The notes under the pieces: generated by a model
The model's database searches: none
What the model saw: the letters and a program-made list of their open reading frames with translations, nothing else
Told to the model about the DNA's origin: nothing
Shown: one piece after another, positions 6,299 through 7,831 of the stretch
Layout: the number at the start of each line of letters is the position of its first letter
How positions within the stretch are numbered: the stretch's first letter is position 1
Program-made: the position numbers and the translations under genes
NCBI GenBank assembly: GCA_005888425.1
Contig: VAZF01000250.1
Span: forward strand, 1 to 7,831
Length of the DNA: 7,831 nt
Source: Alphaproteobacteria bacterium
GTDB taxonomy: Bacteria > Pseudomonadota > Alphaproteobacteria > ATCC43930 > CGMCC-115725
Reading direction: 5' to 3'

Positions 6299-7351
6299 TC
6301 ACGAACCCGAGCCGGTCCACACCGGCTTGCCGTCCGGCCCGGTGATCAGTTTCCAGCTCTGCTCGACCGCGCCGCTCACCTTGTCGGGGATCGGCACATA
6401 GTCGAGCTGCTCGGCCATCTGGCCGCCATTATGGAAGGCCCAGTCGAAGAAGCTCAGCACTTCCTTGGCCTTGGCCGGATCGGTTTGCTGCTTCTGCATC
6501 AAAATGAAGCTGGCGCCGGTTATCGGCCAGCTGTCGGGGCCCGGCTGGTTCGTCAGCAGCAGATAGAAGCCTGGCGCCTTTGACCAGTCGGCATTGGCCG
6601 CGGCGGCCTGGAACGTCTTGTTGTTTGGCGATACGGCAGCGCCGCTTTGGTTGCGCAATTGCGTGTAGGCCATCTTGTTCTGCAGCGCATAAGCGTATTC
6701 GACATAGCCGATCGCGCCGTCGGTGCGGCTGGCCAATGCCGCCACGCCTTCATTCCCCTTGCCGCCGAGCCCGCCCGGAAAGTCGACCGAGGTGTTCTCG
6801 CCGATCTTGTCCTTGAACTCCGGATCGATGGTGGAGAGGTAGTGCGTAAAGATAAAGTTGGTGCCCGATCCGTCCGATCGGTGGATCGTTGCGATGGCCT
6901 TGTCGGGCAAGGTGACGCCGGCATTGAGGGCGGCGATCGCCGGGTCGTTCCATTTCGCGATCTTGCCGAGATACATCCCCGCGACGGTCTTGCCGTCGAG
7001 CGTCAACTGGCCGGGCCCGATGCCCTTCAAATTGATGACAAGCACCACGCCGCCCATGACCTGCGGCCACTGCACGAGCCCGTTCTTGTCCAGGTCTTCC
7101 GGCTTCAACGGCATGTCCGAGGCGCCGAAATCGACCGTCTTCGCGGTGATCTGCTTGATGCCGCCGCCCGAGCCGATCGACTGGTAGTTCATGCTGGTCC
7201 CGGTCTTGGCTTTGTAGGCTTCCGCCCATTTGGCGTAGATCGGGTAGGGAAAGGTCGCGCCGGCGCCGGAAATGTCGGCCGCGCCGGCCGTGCCCGACCA
7301 GCCGATCGCGGTACAAGCCGCCGCCATCAAGGCGATGCGTAAAGCAGCCAC
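6299..7351 (-). CDS. pstS: Periplasmic phosphate-binding protein PstS
   Basis: A 350-residue secreted protein that captures inorganic phosphate and delivers it to PstCA. A Sec signal peptide covers residues 1 to about 24, with likely cleavage after TAGA before ADISGAG. The phosphate ligands known from E. coli PstS all have counterparts: T33-F34 in GAGATFPYP, S61 in QSIGSGGG, D79 in VDFGASDMP, and R158 with S162-G163-T164 in HRSDGSGTNF. Other family landmarks are GGVVLVINLKG, YLGKIAKWNDPAI, GGLGGKGNEGVAAL, GAIGYVEYAYA and the C-terminal FFDWAFHNGG. The GTG at 7351 is chosen because an in-frame TGA sits two codons upstream and GGAG lies six bases before it (7358-7361). A later ATG (7327) would cut into the signal peptide. 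It is the first pst gene after the Pho-box promoter. Confidence 0.97.
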   Translation of the reverse strand: MAALRIALMAAACTAIGWSGTAGAADISGAGATFPYPIYAKWAEAYKAKTGTSMNYQSIGSGGGIKQITAKTVDFGASDMPLKPEDLDKNGLVQWPQVMGGVVLVINLKGIGPGQLTLDGKTVAGMYLGKIAKWNDPAIAALNAGVTLPDKAIATIHRSDGSGTNFIFTHYLSTIDPEFKDKIGENTSVDFPGGLGGKGNEGVAALASRTDGAIGYVEYAYALQNKMAYTQLRNQSGAAVSPNNKTFQAAAANADWSKAPGFYLLLTNQPGPDSWPITGASFILMQKQQTDPAKAKEVLSFFDWAFHNGGQMAEQLDYVPIPDKVSGAVEQSWKLITGPDGKPVWTGSGS

Positions 7352-7398
7352 AGCTCACTCCGTTCTGGGATCGCGGCCAGCTCCCAGCCGCCATCGCC

Positions 7399-7404
7399 GT
7401 TCTA
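7399..7404 (-). promoter_or_regulatory. Probable -10 element of the pstS promoter
   Basis: On the minus strand TAGAAC (four of six matches to TATAAT) lies exactly 10 bases after the end of the Pho-box array and 47 bases before the pstS GTG. In Pho promoters of the E. coli type the Pho box replaces the -35 and sits about this distance from the -10, so the placement supports the call more than the weak hexamer does. Confidence 0.45.
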
Positions 7405-7414
7405 CCCGTCCCGG

Positions 7415-7454
7415 GATACGCTTCTATGACGCTTTTGTTGCGGTTGCATGACAC
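7415..7454 (-). promoter_or_regulatory. Pho-box array (PhoB binding sites) upstream of pstS
   Basis: Read on the minus strand, four 7-base units follow each other every 11 bases: GTGTCAT (7448-7454), CCGCAAC (7437-7443), GCGTCAT (7426-7432) and GCGTATC (7415-7421). The 4-base spacers are GCAA, AAAA and AGAA. The known PhoB site is a direct repeat of CTGTCAT-like units with A/T-rich 4-base spacers, hence the 11-base period. Units one and three match well, and two and four are degenerate. The array starts 64 bases upstream of pstS, where a PhoB-activated promoter is expected. Confidence 0.72.
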
Positions 7455-7494
7455 CCGCCTGAACTCCCGCTCGGCCCCTAAGAGGGCTTTGCAC

Positions 7495-7618
7495 AATGAC
7501 CGGTCATTCCGGGGATCGGTGGAGCCGAGAGCCCGGAACCCATGAACACAGGCCTCTGGAAAATGGATTCCGGGCTCGCCGCCTGCAACGTCGCCCCGGA
7601 ATGACGGCGTAATGACCG
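7495..7618. repeat. Palindromic repeat element (REP/MITE-like hairpin)
   Basis: An imperfect hairpin of about 100 bases with two matched arm pairs. The outer arms are GTCATTCCGGGG (7503-7514) and CCCCGGAATGAC (7594-7605), a perfect 12-base match. The inner arms are GAGCCCGGAACCCAT (7529-7543) and ATGGATTCCGGGCTC (7563-7577), with one mismatch. The left end carries a 14-base self-palindrome, AATGACCGGTCATT (7495-7508). The 8-mer AATGACCG occurs at both ends (7495-7502 and 7611-7618). From memory, very similar CATTCCGGGG...CCCCGGAATG hairpins are dispersed between genes in many copies in Bradyrhizobium/Rhodopseudomonas-type genomes. Only one copy is in this window, so the dispersed nature is inferred. 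It may be a non-autonomous mobile element or may stabilise or end the phoR transcript. Confidence 0.7.
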
Positions 7619-7657
7619 CTGTTGCAAAAGCTCCTGAAGGGCGGCCGGATGTTTGCG

Positions 7658-7831
7658 TCAAGCCGCCGCTCGGAGCCATACCGTGAAGGTCGAGCCCTGG
7701 CCCAGCGTACTGGCGATATCCAGCCGGCCGCGATGGCGGTTGAGGATGTGCTTGACGATGGCAAGCCCGAGGCCCGTTCCGCCCAATTCGCGCGAGCGGG
7801 CATTGTCGACCCGGTAAAAACGCTCTGTCAG
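7658..7831 (-). CDS. phoR: Phosphate regulon sensor histidine kinase PhoR, C-terminal end
   Basis: Only the last 57 residues are in the window; the rest lies beyond base 7831. They form the end of a histidine-kinase ATPase domain. The F-box-like RFYRVDNARSR (4-14) is followed by the G2 box GGTGLGLAIVKH (17-28), which closes the ATP lid, and then by the closing strands RLDIASTLGQGSTFTVWL (37-54). RFYRVDxARSRxxGGTGLGLAIVKHI is the wording typical of PhoR, and the position directly upstream of pst on the same strand supports the symbol. PhoR is a membrane-bound kinase/phosphatase that phosphorylates PhoB when phosphate is scarce. In this window its partner phoB appears damaged. The catalytic His and the N-terminal sensor part cannot be checked here. 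Confidence 0.88.
   Translation of the reverse strand: MTERFYRVDNARSRELGGTGLGLAIVKHILNRHRGRLDIASTLGQGSTFTVWLRAAA

Larger units (their letters stand above)
7352..7657 (-). other. phoR-pstS intergenic region
   Basis: A 306-base gap without a plausible gene. On the minus strand, after the phoR stop, it holds a long imperfect hairpin repeat (7495-7618), a Pho-box array (7415-7454), a -10-like hexamer (7399-7404) and an untranslated leader of about 40 bases before the pstS GTG. The frames crossing it are shadows that do not resemble known proteins. Confidence 0.8.

Noticed and set aside
6647..7342. 231-codon plus-strand frame opposite pstS
   Set aside because: It lies entirely within pstS, where ligand residues and family landmarks prove the minus-strand frame.
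7472..7490. GCCCCT-AAG-AGGGC hairpin followed by TTT on the plus strand
   Set aside because: No plus-strand gene ends before it, the stem is short with a bulge, and the T-run is only three bases.
6750..7679. 309-codon minus-strand frame across the intergenic region and pstS
   Set aside because: It crosses the hairpin repeat and Pho boxes and then overlaps pstS in another frame; it resembles nothing known.
1..7831. CRISPR array, tRNA, defence or secretion system, phage or transposase genes
   Set aside because: I found no regularly spaced repeats, no clover-leaf sequence and no frame with matching motifs. The window is ordinary housekeeping DNA apart from the items listed.

Overview
This window looks like chromosomal DNA from a high-GC alphaproteobacterium. 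Codon use is strongly G/C at third positions. The phosphate cluster has the order phoR-pstS-pstC-pstA-pstB-phoU-phoB that is common in Rhizobiales and Rhodospirillales. The phoR-pstS gap also holds a palindromic CATTCCGGGG...CCCCGGAATG element of a kind I associate with Bradyrhizobium/Rhodopseudomonas-like genomes. The genus cannot be fixed from the sequence alone.

Layout, left to right: (1) 1-360, plus strand: the C-terminal part of a pfkB-family sugar kinase, probably 2-keto-3-deoxygluconate kinase. (2) 373-1953, minus strand: an outer-membrane polysaccharide-export lipoprotein (Wza/OPX type) with an unusually long low-complexity insert. (3) 1954-2166: a spacer that may encode a 48-residue membrane peptide on the plus strand (2007-2153). 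(4) 2167-7831, minus strand: the phosphate uptake and sensing cluster. In transcription order this is phoR (3' end only), a 306-base gap with a hairpin repeat and a Pho-box array, then pstS, pstC, pstA, pstB, phoU and phoB.

The phosphate genes form one functional unit. PstS binds phosphate in the periplasm, PstC and PstA form the membrane channel, and PstB is the ATPase. PhoU passes the transporter's state to the sensor kinase PhoR, which controls the response regulator PhoB. PhoB in turn acts at Pho boxes such as those seen in front of pstS. From pstC to phoB the genes are tightly packed, with a 1-base gap, two 4-base start/stop overlaps and one 14-base gap, so they are very probably co-transcribed from the pstS promoter. 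Four of the six start with GTG.

The most notable observation is that phoB is broken as written. The receiver domain and the DNA-binding domain are both well preserved but lie in different frames. About 28 residues between them, including the conserved receiver Thr and Lys, are missing. This fits a single deletion of about 85 bases. It is either a real loss of PhoB function in an otherwise intact Pho cluster, or an assembly or sequencing error. I see no CRISPR array, tRNA, rRNA, transposase, phage gene or defence system, and nothing that looks like a new multi-gene system.
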